NCBI GenBank assembly: GCA_902783395.1
Contig: CACZRA010000008.1
Location: 1-7,315 of the forward strand
Length of the DNA stretch: 7,315 nucleotides
Direction of reading: 5' to 3'
Source of the DNA: an uncultured Lachnospiraceae bacterium
GTDB lineage: Bacteria > Bacillota > Clostridia > Lachnospirales > Lachnospiraceae
Under the pieces are notes generated by a model. That model was not told the DNA's origin, made no database searches, and was given only the letters and a program-made list of their open reading frames with translations. Positions 7,226 to 7,315 of this stretch are shown here, one piece after another (position 1 is the stretch's first letter; every line of letters starts with the position of its first letter). Both the position numbers and the translations under genes were made by a program.

Positions 7226-7254
7226 ATAATATCACAATCATCAGAAGGGTACAA
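7226..7254 (-). promoter_or_regulatory. Probable sigma-A promoter of the his operon
   Basis: On the minus strand, TTGTAC (7254-7249) is a -35-like box, followed by a 17-nt spacer and TATTAT (7231-7226) as the -10 box. A TG one base before the -10 (7234-7233) makes it an extended -10. Start of transcription would be expected near 7219-7218, only 2-3 nt before the hisZ-hisG ATG at 7216, implying a leaderless or near-leaderless mRNA. It is predicted from sequence only; other promoters may lie beyond the right edge. Confidence 0.6.
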
Positions 7255-7272
7255 TCCTACTCCCATTCGGAA

Positions 7273-7315
7273 TCCGCTGATTTGTTAATCCGCACGAATT
7301 GCTCCGCTGCTCCGC
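7273..7315 (-). repeat. Cluster of four GCGGA repeats upstream of the his promoter
   Basis: Minus-strand GCGGA occurs at 7315-7311, 7307-7303, 7293-7289 and 7277-7273. The first two are part of a perfect tandem GCGGAGCA (8-nt unit); the last two are part of GCGGATT copies 16 nt apart. The cluster is cut by the window edge. It lies upstream of the -35 box. Whether it is a protein-binding site, the end of an upstream gene, or an interspersed repeat cannot be told here. Confidence 0.5.

Noticed and set aside
7217..7315. T-box riboswitch or his attenuator in the leader
   Set aside because: No T-box conserved box, His codon run or terminator hairpin is visible, and the promoter lies within 40 nt of the start codon; an element beyond the right edge cannot be excluded.

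Overview
The window looks like chromosome from a Gram-positive, probably Clostridia/Lachnospiraceae-type bacterium. This is inferred from the short (HisZ-dependent) form of HisG, the HisIE arrangement, the AGGAG-type ribosome binding sites, the mid-range base composition, and the pairing of a TIGR03960-type radical SAM gene with a DUF2344 (TIGR03936-type) gene. The genus cannot be named from this sequence alone.

Every gene I can support lies on the minus strand, so the transcript reads from right to left. At the right edge (about 7217-7315) is a roughly 100-bp non-coding region with a strong-looking promoter (TTGTAC, 17-bp spacer, TG-extended TATTAT) only about ten bases from the first start codon, preceded by a cluster of GCGGA repeats. 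Six genes follow with almost no spacing: a HisZ-HisG fusion, hisD, hisB, a HisF-like/HisI/HisE fusion, a full-length radical SAM protein of unknown function (TIGR03960 type), and the first 146 codons of its DUF2344 partner, which runs off the left edge. The junctions are 4-nt gap, 8-nt overlap, 1-nt gap, 8-nt overlap and 4-nt overlap. No terminator or internal promoter is evident, so this reads as one transcript with extensive translational coupling.

The histidine genes cover ATP phosphoribosyltransferase (HisZ/HisG, step 1), PR-ATP pyrophosphohydrolase and PR-AMP cyclohydrolase (HisE and HisI, steps 2-3), imidazoleglycerol-phosphate dehydratase (HisB) and histidinol dehydrogenase (HisD). Functional hisA, hisH, hisF, hisC and histidinol-phosphatase are not here and must lie elsewhere if the pathway is complete.

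The main oddities are: (1) the N-terminal HisF-like barrel of the HisIE protein has lost both catalytic aspartates and looks like a pseudoenzyme; (2) the radical SAM gene has no ATG/GTG/TTG start where the family's N-terminus begins, and the best-placed start is ATA behind a near-perfect Shine-Dalgarno; (3) the his promoter is so close to the start codon that the mRNA would be leaderless, with no room for a T-box or attenuator; (4) HisZ and HisG are one polypeptide; (5) the radical SAM protein has a second CX3CX2C motif near its C-terminus.
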